From: Clostridiales bacterium
GTDB lineage: Bacteria > Bacillota > Clostridia > Saccharofermentanales > Saccharofermentanaceae
Assembly (NCBI GenBank): GCA_017551625.1
Contig: JAFZLF010000035.1
Location: 1-64,000, forward strand
Length of the DNA: 64,000 bases
Reading direction: 5' to 3'
The notes beneath the pieces were generated by a model, which ran no database searches, was not told where the DNA came from, and worked only from the letters and a program-made list of their open reading frames with translations. Below are positions 45,067 through 53,990 of this stretch, piece after piece; the first letter of the stretch is position 1; every line of letters begins with the position of its first letter. A program made the position numbers and the translations under genes.

Positions 45067-46137
45067 TTACATCTCCCCCTTATGAATCTTTACGATCTCA
45101 TCCAGGATCTCCTTCTGGGTCGGCAGGTTACCGCCCATACGTCCGTGGAAGTAGACCGGCTTCTTACCGTTCACGGCAAGACGGACATCTTCGATCATCT
45201 GACCGGAAGAAAGCTCTACGTCGAGGAAGCCCTTCACGCTCGGCATATCCGCAACGCGGGAGAATTCTTTGCTCGGGAACGGCCACAGTGTGATCGGACG
45301 GACCATGCCGACCTTGATGCCCAGCTCAGCCGCCTGACGGATGACGTTCTTGCAGATACGGGAGCATGTGCCATACGCAGCGATCACGACTTCCGCATCC
45401 TCGAGGTTCATGGACTCGAACATGACTTCCTTCTCCTCGATCACACGATACTTCTCCTGAAGCTCTCTGTTCTTCGCTTCAAGATCGTCCGGATCGATGT
45501 AGATAGAAGTAATGGTGTTGTGCTTCGCTCTACCGTGCATACCGGTGGTCGCCCAAGGCTTTGCTACTTCTACGGAATCTTCCTTCTCCTTAAAGGCAAC
45601 CGGCTCCATCATCTGACCGATCGTACCGTCACCAAGGATCATCGCTACCATTCTGTACTGATCAGCAAGATCGAAAGCCTTTACTGTCAGTTCATAGAGT
45701 TCCTGAACGGAAGCCGGAGCGATAACGAGGTTTCTGTAGTCACCATGTCCGCCGCCCTTTGTCGCCTGGAAATAGTCACCCTGAGACGGGAGGATACCAC
45801 CGAGACCCGGACCACCACGCATGATGTTTACAACAACTGCCGGAAGCTCAGCACCGGCAATATAGGAAATACCTTCCTGCTTCAGGGAGATTCCCGGAGA
45901 GGAAGACGATGTGAGTACTCTCTCACCAGTAGCCGCTGCACCATAAACCATGTTGATCGCAGCAACCTCACTCTCGGCCTGTACGAACGTACCGCCGTGC
46001 TTGACCATCTCACGAGCCATGTAGTGCATGACTTCTGTCTGAGGTGTGATCGGGTAACCGAAATAGTGGCGGCATCCGGCACGGATCGCCGCTTCTGCGA
46101 TAACCTCATTACCCTTCATTAAAACCCGCTTTGCCAT
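45067..46137 (-). CDS. vorB: 2-oxoacid:ferredoxin oxidoreductase, alpha subunit
   Basis: The 356-residue protein is the alpha subunit, with YPITPQTEVMHYMA and SSSSPGISLKQEGISYIAGAELP. It is similar to VorB/KorA. ATG 46137 is used rather than GTG 46143 because GGTGGAG lies five bases upstream. It follows the ferredoxin gene by 12 bases. Confidence 0.93.
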   Translation of the reverse strand: MAKRVLMKGNEVIAEAAIRAGCRHYFGYPITPQTEVMHYMAREMVKHGGTFVQAESEVAAINMVYGAAATGERVLTSSSSPGISLKQEGISYIAGAELPAVVVNIMRGGPGLGGILPSQGDYFQATKGGGHGDYRNLVIAPASVQELYELTVKAFDLADQYRMVAMILGDGTIGQMMEPVAFKEKEDSVEVAKPWATTGMHGRAKHNTITSIYIDPDDLEAKNRELQEKYRVIEEKEVMFESMNLEDAEVVIAAYGTCSRICKNVIRQAAELGIKVGMVRPITLWPFPSKEFSRVADMPSVKGFLDVELSSGQMIEDVRLAVNGKKPVYFHGRMGGNLPTQKEILDEIVKIHKGEM

Positions 46138-46149
46138 ATTCACTCCACC

Positions 46150-46356
46150 TTACCTTTCTACCGTGATAACCGAATCCGGGCACTGCGTCGCGCAGAAAGC
46201 ACAACCGATGCAGGAATCAGGATCTACACAGGAAGCCGGGTGATAGCCCTTGCTGTTCAGTCTCTCCTTATCGAGAGAGAGAATCTTCTTCGGGCAAGCA
46301 TATACACATAAGCCGCATCCCTTACACAAATCGTCTTGAAAAGATACTTTAGCCAT
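46150..46356 (-). CDS. vorD: 2[4Fe-4S] ferredoxin subunit
   Basis: The 68-residue polypeptide has two cluster motifs, CKGCGLCVYACP and CIGCAFCATQCP. It transfers electrons for the vorBAC enzyme, forms its delta subunit and is the first gene of the operon. GGAGG lies upstream of the ATG. Confidence 0.95.
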   Translation of the reverse strand: MAKVSFQDDLCKGCGLCVYACPKKILSLDKERLNSKGYHPASCVDPDSCIGCAFCATQCPDSVITVER

Positions 46357-46389
46357 ATGTCCCTCCTGATATTTTATTGCGTATTATGC

Positions 46390-46418
46390 ATTATAGACTT
46401 GCGCCATATATAAATCAA
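46390..46418 (-). promoter_or_regulatory. Promoter for vorDBAC
   Basis: On the minus strand TTGATT (46418-46413), a 17-base spacer and a perfect TATAAT (46395-46390) lie 33 bases upstream of the vorD start. It is a strong match and places structured element B upstream of this transcript. Confidence 0.78.
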
Positions 46419-46489
46419 CATGGCAAAGTGCTAGAAAAATGAATGTTTTGCACTATTCAAAGAGTACAAAAAGAACATCTGACCAAATA

Positions 46490-46578
46490 ATCAAAACAAG
46501 CAAAAGAAAACCGCTCGCCGGCGAGTTTTGCTTTAGCAAACTGTTTGAAGCCGAAGAGCGGTATTCTTTTGTTTTGAT
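46490..46578 (-). repeat. Conserved structured 3' element, copy B
   Basis: Arms ATCAAAAC (46490-46497) and GTTTTGAT (46571-46578), with further pairing CCGCTC and GAGCGG, enclose CGGC (46519-46522) pairing with GCCG (46550-46553) around the 27-base core 46523-46549. The core matches copy A at 24 of 27 positions, while the bordering stem pairs differ and compensate. It lies 18 bases after the mscL stop and ends in T-rich sequence in the leftward direction. Confidence 0.75.
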
Positions 46579-46596
46579 TTCAATGAATGAGAGCGA

Positions 46597-47022
46597 TCAA
46601 GCATCCTTCTTCAGAAGATCGCGGATCTCGGTGAGAAGCTCGATATCCTTCGGTGTCTCTTCTTCCTTCTTCTCTTCCTCTTCCTTCTTAGCGAACTTAT
46701 CCTTCGCCTTGTTCATCGCACGGATGACAAGGAAGATCACGAAAGCGATAATGATGAACTGAAGGATCGCGTTGATGAGCACGCCGTATCCGATTGCTAC
46801 TTCGCCTTCCACCGCCATGGTCTCTGCATTAAAAGTACCCTCTTTAAGCACATACTTCATGTTCGCGAAATCAACACCAGATGTCAGCATACCGATGCAA
46901 GGCATGATGATATTGTCAACGAGCGCAGTAACGATCTTGCCGAAAGCAGCACCAATAACTACAGCTGTAGCCAAGTCGATAACATTTCCTCTCATAAGAA
47001 AAGCTTTAAAATCTTTCCACAT
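46597..47022 (-). CDS. mscL: Large-conductance mechanosensitive channel
   Basis: MscL forms a pore that opens under membrane tension to release solutes in osmotic downshock. The 141-residue protein starts FKAFLMRGNVIDLATAVVIGAAFGKIVTALVDNIIMP, the highly conserved first helix, followed by a loop, a second helix (about 75-98) and the C-terminal charged helix bundle (KEEEEKKEEETPKDIELLTEIRDLL). It is 64 bases downstream of an ArsR-type gene. Confidence 0.96.
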   Translation of the reverse strand: MWKDFKAFLMRGNVIDLATAVVIGAAFGKIVTALVDNIIMPCIGMLTSGVDFANMKYVLKEGTFNAETMAVEGEVAIGYGVLINAILQFIIIAFVIFLVIRAMNKAKDKFAKKEEEEKKEEETPKDIELLTEIRDLLKKDA

Positions 47023-47086
47023 AAACTTTACCCTCCGAAGTTTTAAGACTTTATTCCACTATATCCCAATCGGAATACATTGTGAA

Positions 47087-47464
47087 CTACTTACTCTTCT
47101 CTTTTTTATCCTTTTTCTTCTTTTTCTTGTCTTTCTTTTCCTTCTTGGTCTTCTCGAGTTTCTCGGATCTTATATAGTTATCATTCCGCGCAGCTTTCAG
47201 CGGCAGGAACCCCTGAAGTGTCACGATCAGACTCAGGATCGTATCTTTTTCGATCGAGTAGAAGCACTCACGTCCGATCTTCTTCACCACCACCAGTTTC
47301 TCATTCTCGAGAAGATGCATGTGATGCGAAAGAGTCGGCTGCGTGACATTTAAGTGCTCCAGGATATCTTTGGCGCGCATGTTGTTATTCCCGGACAATA
47401 CCGTCAGGATTTGCATACGAGTCGGATCACCTAAGACTTCAAAGGAATTGGTCGTACTCTCCAT
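47087..47464 (-). CDS. ArsR-type regulator with lysine-rich tail
   Basis: The first 95 residues are a winged-helix ArsR/SmtB fold (LGDPTRMQILTVLS, LEHLNVTQPTLSHHMHLLENEKLVVVKKIGRECFYSI). I do not see a CxC metal motif in the usual alpha-3 position. The last 30 residues are a nearly pure Lys/Glu/Asp run with at least 15 Lys, which could bind nucleic acid or polyphosphate. It lies 15 bases downstream of the MerR-like gene and upstream of mscL. Target and ligand are unknown. Confidence 0.82.
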   Translation of the reverse strand: MESTTNSFEVLGDPTRMQILTVLSGNNNMRAKDILEHLNVTQPTLSHHMHLLENEKLVVVKKIGRECFYSIEKDTILSLIVTLQGFLPLKAARNDNYIRSEKLEKTKKEKKDKKKKKKDKKEKSK

Positions 47465-47478
47465 ACCCTTCTCCTCCG

Positions 47479-48111
47479 TTATGCGATCAGCTGACCTTTC
47501 AGTGCTTCTTCAAAGTCAGAAAGATTCGCGCACGCGACAACTTCGGTATTATCCTCAAGAAGGATATCCTCGTCTTCCTTCACCAGCATCGTCATCGGAA
47601 CACCGAGTTTTCGCAGTAGGAGCAGCTGATACTCCTTGCTCGGCTGTGTCGCCAGATACTTACTGAGCATACGCAGCACCTGCTTGGCATCCTCGAGATA
47701 GATACCGGACAGGCGCATCAGATGATCGATGACATATACACCGAAAACATCATCAAACTTCATTTTCTTCTTATCCGGGAAACAGGACGTAAAGACTGTC
47801 ATGGAAACCTTTGATACCAGTTCCAGCTTAACAAAGTCATCCACGGGGATCAGGAAACTCTTGACGTTGGGCGAGAAGATCTCCTGGAGTTGCTCGACTG
47901 TGAGTTCTCCCTTCAGATCCTGGATACGTTCGATTCTGGCAAGTACACGATCACGGGGCAGAAACGTCTCCTGACCGGTCTTCGTCGCTTTATGGATAAA
48001 CCAGCTTTCCGGAATCAATTTCATTCTTTTCCAACGATAGAGTGTACCGTACGAGATACGTGCTACGCGAAGCAGCTGTTTCTTCGAAATCAATTCTTCA
48101 TTCTCAAACAT
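47479..48111 (-). CDS. YhbD-like DUF4004 protein with MerR-type helix-turn-helix
   Basis: The 210-residue protein starts with a MerR-like DNA-binding region (LISKKQLLRVARISYGTLYRWKRMKLIP) and continues as DUF4004/YhbD. I see no known ligand residues. It probably regulates its neighbours, the ArsR-type gene and mscL, but this is inference from proximity. Confidence 0.8.
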   Translation of the reverse strand: MFENEELISKKQLLRVARISYGTLYRWKRMKLIPESWFIHKATKTGQETFLPRDRVLARIERIQDLKGELTVEQLQEIFSPNVKSFLIPVDDFVKLELVSKVSMTVFTSCFPDKKKMKFDDVFGVYVIDHLMRLSGIYLEDAKQVLRMLSKYLATQPSKEYQLLLLRKLGVPMTMLVKEDEDILLEDNTEVVACANLSDFEEALKGQLIA

Positions 48112-48250
48112 GGCGTTTCACCTCACATAAGAATAGCTGCGGATATCCAGTAGATACCCACAGCTATCATTGTAGAGAAACATTGTTACAACTTCTAAAC
48201 AGACATATAGCAATTACGTTCCTTTTTGAGGAAAGATATGCTGTTTAGTA

Positions 48251-49063
48251 TCAGCCTCCGAAGATGTCGGAGATCGCATCAGCCATCTCGTTAAAGTCTC
48301 CGCCCATCGCCGCTTCAAATACATCCTTGAAGAGGAAGTAGGTCACGATAACGAGTGAAAGTGCGATGATGATTCCGATGATGTTCCAGATCAGTACCGC
48401 TCTTGCGAAATTCTTGCGGCTCTTGCACTTCTTTCCGACACACGAAAGGATGATCGAGAAGATAAAACCGATGACCGGGATCGAGAACAGGAGCATCAGC
48501 CAGAAAGCTGTTCCTGTTGACATGGCCTTGAGTTCACTCTTCTTATCCGCCTTGGCATCCGAAGAAATATCCGTCTTTTCGGAGGAAATCGGAGCCGGAA
48601 CCGTCTCCGGCGTAAGGGCTACAGGAGCCGGAACCGGAGCAACCGGGGCCGGGACAGGCTCTACCGGAGCTGCAACAGGCGCCGGTACGACAGGAGCCGG
48701 AACAGGTTCAACAGGCGCGGCCACTGGCGCTTCCGGAGTAGCAGGAGTCTGCGGGTATTCAGGAAGCACACTCTCGACCGGCGCTACTTCCGGGACAGCC
48801 TCTACAGGCATGGCAGCCGCAACAGTCTCTTCAATCTGCGGAGCGTCCTTCTTCTTCGGAACGGCGATCGGGGCACCCGGATCAAAGGATGCATTCGGCA
48901 TCTCCGAGGAAATCTTCTCATCGACAGAAGGAATCTGCTCAATCGCTGCCTCTACAGGCATCACAGAATCAGCGACAGCTGCCGCTGCATCTACAGCAGA
49001 ACCACACCCGGGACAAAACTTCACACCATCCGGCATATCAGTCTGGCAATTCGGACAAATCAT
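48251..49063 (-). CDS. Zinc-ribbon membrane protein with Pro/Ala/Val linker
   Basis: The 270-residue protein has an N-terminal zinc ribbon (CPNCQ...CPGCGS, residues 3-22), a disordered central region rich in PVEPVPAP-type repeats (about 90-170), and two C-terminal membrane helices (about 190-213 and 226-248, AVLIWNIIGIIIAL). It is of the common zinc_ribbon_2 plus DUF4190-like architecture. ATG 49063 is chosen because AGGAGGG lies nine bases upstream. Function unknown. Confidence 0.82.
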   Translation of the reverse strand: MICPNCQTDMPDGVKFCPGCGSAVDAAAAVADSVMPVEAAIEQIPSVDEKISSEMPNASFDPGAPIAVPKKKDAPQIEETVAAAMPVEAVPEVAPVESVLPEYPQTPATPEAPVAAPVEPVPAPVVPAPVAAPVEPVPAPVAPVPAPVALTPETVPAPISSEKTDISSDAKADKKSELKAMSTGTAFWLMLLFSIPVIGFIFSIILSCVGKKCKSRKNFARAVLIWNIIGIIIALSLVIVTYFLFKDVFEAAMGGDFNEMADAISDIFGG

Positions 49064-49147
49064 AACACTAAACCCTCCTAGATCCATTTACTCATTCTAT
49101 TTCTATCCATGACACACGGATACAAATGCTAAATCTTCTTTATTATA

Positions 49148-52100
49148 TCACTCAATCGGTATTATCGCGATACAGAATTGTCCACTCTGCAGTGTATATC
49201 TTCGATCAGCAAGCTGTAAGAGTCCTCCTGAAGCGGCAAGCGCGATCTCTTTACATTCCAGAGAATACCTGTGCACTTCGATATCTCTCGAAGAAGCCCG
49301 CGAATCGATCATAAACTGCTGTTGTTCTTCCGTACGGTTGACGATGATAAGATAGGTATAGCCTTCCTGTGTAAAGGCATACGAATCCAGAGTGATCGCA
49401 TAATCACTGTCATTGACATGAGACAGCGGGACGACCCACTCCACTTCATTTCTCGTCCCCTGTGCATATTTCGTGATCACGCCGACCGTACGAAGAAGGA
49501 TCTCGGCATTTTCCGTATTCACCTTCCTATTCTGAAGAGAATCCTTCTCCCGTGAGAAGAAATAGTCCTCGTCACCATCTACGGAGAGCGAACTGACCGG
49601 AAGATCGACCGCCACAAAAGAGGTATGGTTCCCCATATCTTCGAGCAGGAACTTGATGATCTCCGCCGCATTGAGCGGCATCTCGTCGAGGAGGATCTGG
49701 TTCTCATAGACGCGGCTGCTGACCATCGAAAAAGACAGATCGCTGATCCATTCACCATAAGCATCCTGAGAGTATGACGGATTTCTCGGAATCGCGTCCA
49801 CAAAGTCCTGATAAACCCTTTCGAGCATCGCGTTCAGGTTTTCCTTTCCCTCGATCAGAGTCTGATCCTCACCCTGATTGTTGATGGATAATGCTGTCGT
49901 GTGGAAATCCGCACTTGACAGGACTGTGCCGTTATCATAGTGCATCCCGTCAAGGAAGAAAATGGAATCCTTAATATCCGGATAGTAGGGTGAATTGGAG
50001 ATCAGAAGGATCAAATAGTCCACATACGCACGTCTTTGCAGATCCGTCTCGAAGAGACCATTGCCGTCCGAGATCTCGAAAACGATACGGTCGAACTGTT
50101 TCTGCCACGGAACGGCCGTTCCGTTGTCGATACGGATCTTTCCGTAATCGTCCGTGATGCCGCCGCACAGATAGCCCAGGATCGCATTCATCTCATCCGC
50201 ACTAAATGCCGAATCTATGACGACCCACGGTTTAGCGTCGATCGACTTGACCAGTCGGAGTGAAGTTTCCAGCGAGATAATACCGGAGTTATTCTCCCCC
50301 GCGACCGAGTCAGAATACATGATTTCATTTCCGATCTGGGTAAGATTGGAAGATATATCCATCCCGACCCGGCCGAGACGCAGGTTATCGAGGCGCAGGA
50401 ACTCCGGGGATGCATCCTCGAGCGCCCGAACGAGCTGTGGCTCGACCTGTGGTTCCGAGTATGCCTCTTTTTCGAGTGTAACCGCATCGACATAAAGGTC
50501 CCCCTGCCCATAAAACCCGATATTTAACCGCACGTCCTCTTTGTGATCATACTGGTTCTTCGGCCATACGAACGTAAAAGAGTATTCTTTCCAATTTCCG
50601 CTTATATTCGAAAAGGTCGTACCGATCGGTTCCGAAAGCCCGGAGAGCCAGACCATCGCCTGTTCTGTCTGAAGCCCGCTCTGCCGAAGACTGAGACGGA
50701 TATGGTAGAACACCTTCTCCTCAAGAGGTCCGACCTCATCTCTGGATATGATCTGCGATACGATGTGCGCCTCGTTTTCATCCGCGAGCATGGAAGAGAG
50801 CTGAAGCGCACGTTCCCCATACATCTTCGCACCTCCGTAAGCGATCTGCGCCGTCGTCCCCTGTCCGAAAACCTCCCAGGCCGAATCGCCTCGGCTTCCG
50901 ACCGAGGGAACCTGCGCTGTCATCAGACACATGTCGCCGTTTTGGATCTCGACCTCTCCGATCGGCTGATCGATCGTCACCTTCGTATATACCGTAGCAG
51001 AGTAGAGTTTCCCGGCACGCGCTAGGAAGATGCTTCCACCAGAAGCCGTACTCATCGCTTCGACCTGGTTATCCTTCTGGACGAACACCTGTTGCCATGA
51101 GCTCTTCTCTCTCGAGAAAGCATAGAGATAACCGTTATCCGTCAGCACCCAGACTTCACCGCTCGGGAAGACCGCCAGCTGTCTGGGCGAGATGCTCTCG
51201 GGAAGTGCCGTAGAATACCGGTCAAAGCGGAAACGGTCGGAAGACTCGTCATAACGTCCGATCGCGATCTGTCCATGCTGTCCGACCAGGATGAATTCCT
51301 CACCCGAAAAGTCCGAGAGCATCCACGTATCCGTCTGTTTCGTCTCAAGTTCCTCTTCAGAAAGAGCGCGGAACACCGTGCCATTCGAGGTCGTAAAGAC
51401 TTTTCCCTGATCTCCGGCCAGGAGGACCCGGTGTTCATCCGAGATCGCCGTATTCAGATTGCAGTTTGTATTGAGCGCGGGCACACTCACGTTCTCCATG
51501 TCACAAACGAGAACCGCGCCGTTCGTGCCACAAGCCACACCCAGTTTCCCCAGAGAGGCAACTGCATAGATCTCCTGCCCTTCAAGTGAATATGAAACAG
51601 GACTCCACGTATGTCCGTTGGCCGAAGCTGCAAAAGATCCGCTTCGTGTCACGGCGTAATGGCAAGTATTTCCGAGACTAAGCGCAATATATGGATCCTC
51701 TTCCTTATCAGGCACCACCTGCACCGGCTCCTTAGATGTCACATCGCAAAGGAGTGATCCGTCTTTCAGAAGAAGTACCGTATAGCCATCTTTCGACAGG
51801 ATAATATCCGCATCCGGATTTACAGAAGACTCAATATCGACACTCTTCCAGATACCAAGCTGCCGGACCTGATAATCCAGAATACCGGCATTGACCAGTT
51901 CATTCATGCGTCCTTCTTCATCGTAGGACATGATGCGGAGCTGTCCGCCCGTATAGATAGACATATCATCCTCTTCAGCCGACGGATCACTATGAAGATA
52001 CACGTTATTCCCTGACGCCTCAGCCACGCGGCAGACACTCTCCACAGATCGGTTCTCGAACGAAGGATCCAAAACGAGATTGGTAGACGGAAGAAAGGAG

Positions 52101-52312
52101 AGGTTTACCCCCAGTCCGGACGCAATCACACCGGACGTCACATCTGCGACCTTCACCGTCGGGTAGTCCGACGATTTTCTGATCAGACCGAGATTGGCAA
52201 AAAGGAGCGTGGCCGCAAAAACAAATATCACAAGCACCGTGATCGCCGTAACCAGCGGACGCTTGTGCATGCGATTCTCTCGACGGAACAGACGACGCAA
52301 CCGGGTAATCAT
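49148..52312 (-). CDS. Large membrane-anchored surface protein with propeller and glycosidase-like domains
   Basis: The 1054-residue protein has one N-terminal helix (about 19-41). Next comes a beta-propeller-like part (about 150-430; repeats such as VLLAGDQGKVFTTSNG and ILVGQHGQIAIGRYDE resembling YCF48/sialidase-type blades). A carbohydrate-binding-like beta sandwich follows (about 455-615), then an alpha/beta barrel-like part (about 615-920) and a terminal beta domain. The barrel contains FLRLDNLRLGRVG and a stretch FDRIVFEISDG at the place of the WEIGNE acid/base motif of GH51 arabinofuranosidases; the Glu is absent. I infer a glycan-binding rather than hydrolytic role. Its start overlaps the CPBP protease gene by four bases. 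Confidence 0.75.
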   Translation of the reverse strand: MITRLRRLFRRENRMHKRPLVTAITVLVIFVFAATLLFANLGLIRKSSDYPTVKVADVTSGVIASGLGVNLSFLPSTNLVLDPSFENRSVESVCRVAEASGNNVYLHSDPSAEEDDMSIYTGGQLRIMSYDEEGRMNELVNAGILDYQVRQLGIWKSVDIESSVNPDADIILSKDGYTVLLLKDGSLLCDVTSKEPVQVVPDKEEDPYIALSLGNTCHYAVTRSGSFAASANGHTWSPVSYSLEGQEIYAVASLGKLGVACGTNGAVLVCDMENVSVPALNTNCNLNTAISDEHRVLLAGDQGKVFTTSNGTVFRALSEEELETKQTDTWMLSDFSGEEFILVGQHGQIAIGRYDESSDRFRFDRYSTALPESISPRQLAVFPSGEVWVLTDNGYLYAFSREKSSWQQVFVQKDNQVEAMSTASGGSIFLARAGKLYSATVYTKVTIDQPIGEVEIQNGDMCLMTAQVPSVGSRGDSAWEVFGQGTTAQIAYGGAKMYGERALQLSSMLADENEAHIVSQIISRDEVGPLEEKVFYHIRLSLRQSGLQTEQAMVWLSGLSEPIGTTFSNISGNWKEYSFTFVWPKNQYDHKEDVRLNIGFYGQGDLYVDAVTLEKEAYSEPQVEPQLVRALEDASPEFLRLDNLRLGRVGMDISSNLTQIGNEIMYSDSVAGENNSGIISLETSLRLVKSIDAKPWVVIDSAFSADEMNAILGYLCGGITDDYGKIRIDNGTAVPWQKQFDRIVFEISDGNGLFETDLQRRAYVDYLILLISNSPYYPDIKDSIFFLDGMHYDNGTVLSSADFHTTALSINNQGEDQTLIEGKENLNAMLERVYQDFVDAIPRNPSYSQDAYGEWISDLSFSMVSSRVYENQILLDEMPLNAAEIIKFLLEDMGNHTSFVAVDLPVSSLSVDGDEDYFFSREKDSLQNRKVNTENAEILLRTVGVITKYAQGTRNEVEWVVPLSHVNDSDYAITLDSYAFTQEGYTYLIIVNRTEEQQQFMIDSRASSRDIEVHRYSLECKEIALAASGGLLQLADRRYTLQSGQFCIAIIPIE

Positions 52313-53163
52313 GTGTGTCTCCCCGGAAGCATCTTGTTAATGTCGCCGGTCTCTTCCTTCTCCGGGAAGCGGTCCGGTCTCAGTTTCAGCATAAAGAAAG
52401 CGATCACGCCAAAAACCGGGATACAGAGGCACTCCAGGATCAGAATCACTATATCCGCCCGCTCCGAGACCTCGAAGAAGACGTAAAGACCATATCCGAA
52501 AAAATTGAAAACGGAGTGCGCGATGATCGTCATGACGATGTTCTTTGTCGAGTAATAGATGATCCCGAGGATGATCCCTGAAAGGAATGCATAGCATATC
52601 TGGATGACCTGCCCGTGCATCAGCCCGAAATACAGAGCACTGATGACGATTGCCACATAAGGATGACCGAGTTCGAGCATCCCCTCCATGATACATCCGC
52701 GGAAGATGATCTCCTCGAGGATCGGAATCAGGATGCAGAGGGAGAAAACATACATATACATATCTGCCTGCGATGCATTTTGTACTTCCATCAATGTCTT
52801 ATATTCATCCAGAGCTTTGTTGATAGCGGATATTCCGAGATTCGGCACGATCAGAAAATAGAGCGCAGAGATCCCGAGCATAGCTCCGCCTCCGACTATG
52901 GCCGTGTACCAGTCATAAGGTTTACCGACCGCCCATGTAGGCGACGGAAATATCATCTTTTTCTTGATGACCAGCCAAGTCGCAAAAATAGCAATTCCAC
53001 CGATCCCCTGAACGAGGGATATCACGCCTTCGTGCTGGAGAAAACCCTCTCCGTACATGGAGTACGCCGTCTCCGCTGCAAGAAAGATGATCACGAAATA
53101 GACGAAGATCGCGAGCACGGGAGCAAAGATAAGGCGTACGAAGATTCTGCTCCGATAACTCAT
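52309..53163 (-). CDS. CPBP-family intramembrane metalloprotease
   Basis: The 284-residue protein has about eight membrane helices and the CPBP (Abi) motifs: LEEIIFRGCIMEGML, FGLMHGQ and HSVFNFFGYG, which hold the catalytic Glu, Arg and the two His. Homologues include Rce1 and bacteriocin self-immunity proteins. It overlaps the second DUF1292 gene and the large surface-protein gene by four bases on each side, so it may process or protect that exported product. Substrate unknown. Confidence 0.9.
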   Translation of the reverse strand: MSYRSRIFVRLIFAPVLAIFVYFVIIFLAAETAYSMYGEGFLQHEGVISLVQGIGGIAIFATWLVIKKKMIFPSPTWAVGKPYDWYTAIVGGGAMLGISALYFLIVPNLGISAINKALDEYKTLMEVQNASQADMYMYVFSLCILIPILEEIIFRGCIMEGMLELGHPYVAIVISALYFGLMHGQVIQICYAFLSGIILGIIYYSTKNIVMTIIAHSVFNFFGYGLYVFFEVSERADIVILILECLCIPVFGVIAFFMLKLRPDRFPEKEETGDINKMLPGRHT

Positions 53164-53573
53164 ACCTTTCCCTCAACCGGGGGCTGAGGCATACCCGTAC
53201 CCGGCACTCTCTTCTTTCGCTTTTCTTTCACATTTGCGGCATAACGGCGCATGAAGACGGTAAATGCCGCCTCAAGTTCACTCTCGTTCTTGATCGAATA
53301 GAAATACTGGTCACCGTTTCTCGCGTACTCGGTACGCATGATCACCAGTTCCGGATCAGCGTGATTCCCGTCATCCGGCTCATAGTTATACATCACGGCA
53401 TACTCGACCTTCTCGATCATGAAAGTATCGATCATGGAAAGGTAATACTCCTTCCCGTTCGATGCGTCGCGAATAACAGCAAGCGCATCACCCTCCTTAG
53501 GAGAATGATGCGTGAAAACCGGCTTTCTTACGGACTTATTCCTATTCTTCTTCGTCTGAGAAGTCTTCTTCAT
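53160..53573 (-). CDS. DUF1292-like protein with basic N-terminus
   Basis: The protein of about 137 residues begins with KKTSQTKKNRNKSVRK, a basic stretch, followed by a DUF1292-like core (EYYLSMIDTFMIEKVEYAVMYNYEPDD, ELVIMRTEY). It ends with KEKRKKRVPGTG. The start at 53573 overlaps the upstream gene by 32 bases, and 53606 is an alternative in-frame start. It is probably a second member of the family after duplication. Function unknown. Confidence 0.75.
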   Translation of the reverse strand: MKKTSQTKKNRNKSVRKPVFTHHSPKEGDALAVIRDASNGKEYYLSMIDTFMIEKVEYAVMYNYEPDDGNHADPELVIMRTEYARNGDQYFYSIKNESELEAAFTVFMRRYAANVKEKRKKRVPGTGMPQPPVEGKV

Positions 53574-53910
53574 CTTCGAGCTCAGCCTCAGCACAGAGAC
53601 GGTCATACTCTTCGTAGATCTCGTCTGCTTCCTCTTCGTCCAGACTCATCAGGCCTTCTTCTCCGTCTTCTGTCTTAACGACCTTGGTGATCACCATCTC
53701 CGGTTCATCCTCATCCGTCGTTACCAGAACACAGTAGGCCTGATCTTTATACTCGAAATCATCGACCAGCACGAACTGATACTCCTCACCGGTCTCTGCA
53801 TCTACCATCGTGATAAGAGCTTCCTCATCATAAGAGGTTCCCTCGATATCATTCACATCGCAATTCTCACAATCTCCGCCATCACATGGGCGTCCGCAAT
53901 CTTCAAACAT
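53542..53910 (-). CDS. DUF1292 protein
   Basis: This acidic 122-residue protein has a Cys-rich N-terminus (CGRPCDGGDCENC) and the DUF1292 core (ALITMVDAETGEEYQFVLVDDFEYKDQAYCVLV). It belongs to the widely conserved alaS-ireB-ruvX-DUF1292 neighbourhood of Bacillota. The four Cys could bind a metal. Role unknown. Confidence 0.88.
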   Translation of the reverse strand: MFEDCGRPCDGGDCENCDVNDIEGTSYDEEALITMVDAETGEEYQFVLVDDFEYKDQAYCVLVTTDEDEPEMVITKVVKTEDGEEGLMSLDEEEADEIYEEYDRLCAEAELEDEEDFSDEEE

Positions 53911-53990
53911 AATCCCGTCCTCCGCTCAACAATTAATTCCCTCTATCGGTCAGGATATCCGATACATAATTATACCATGAAATCGCCATT

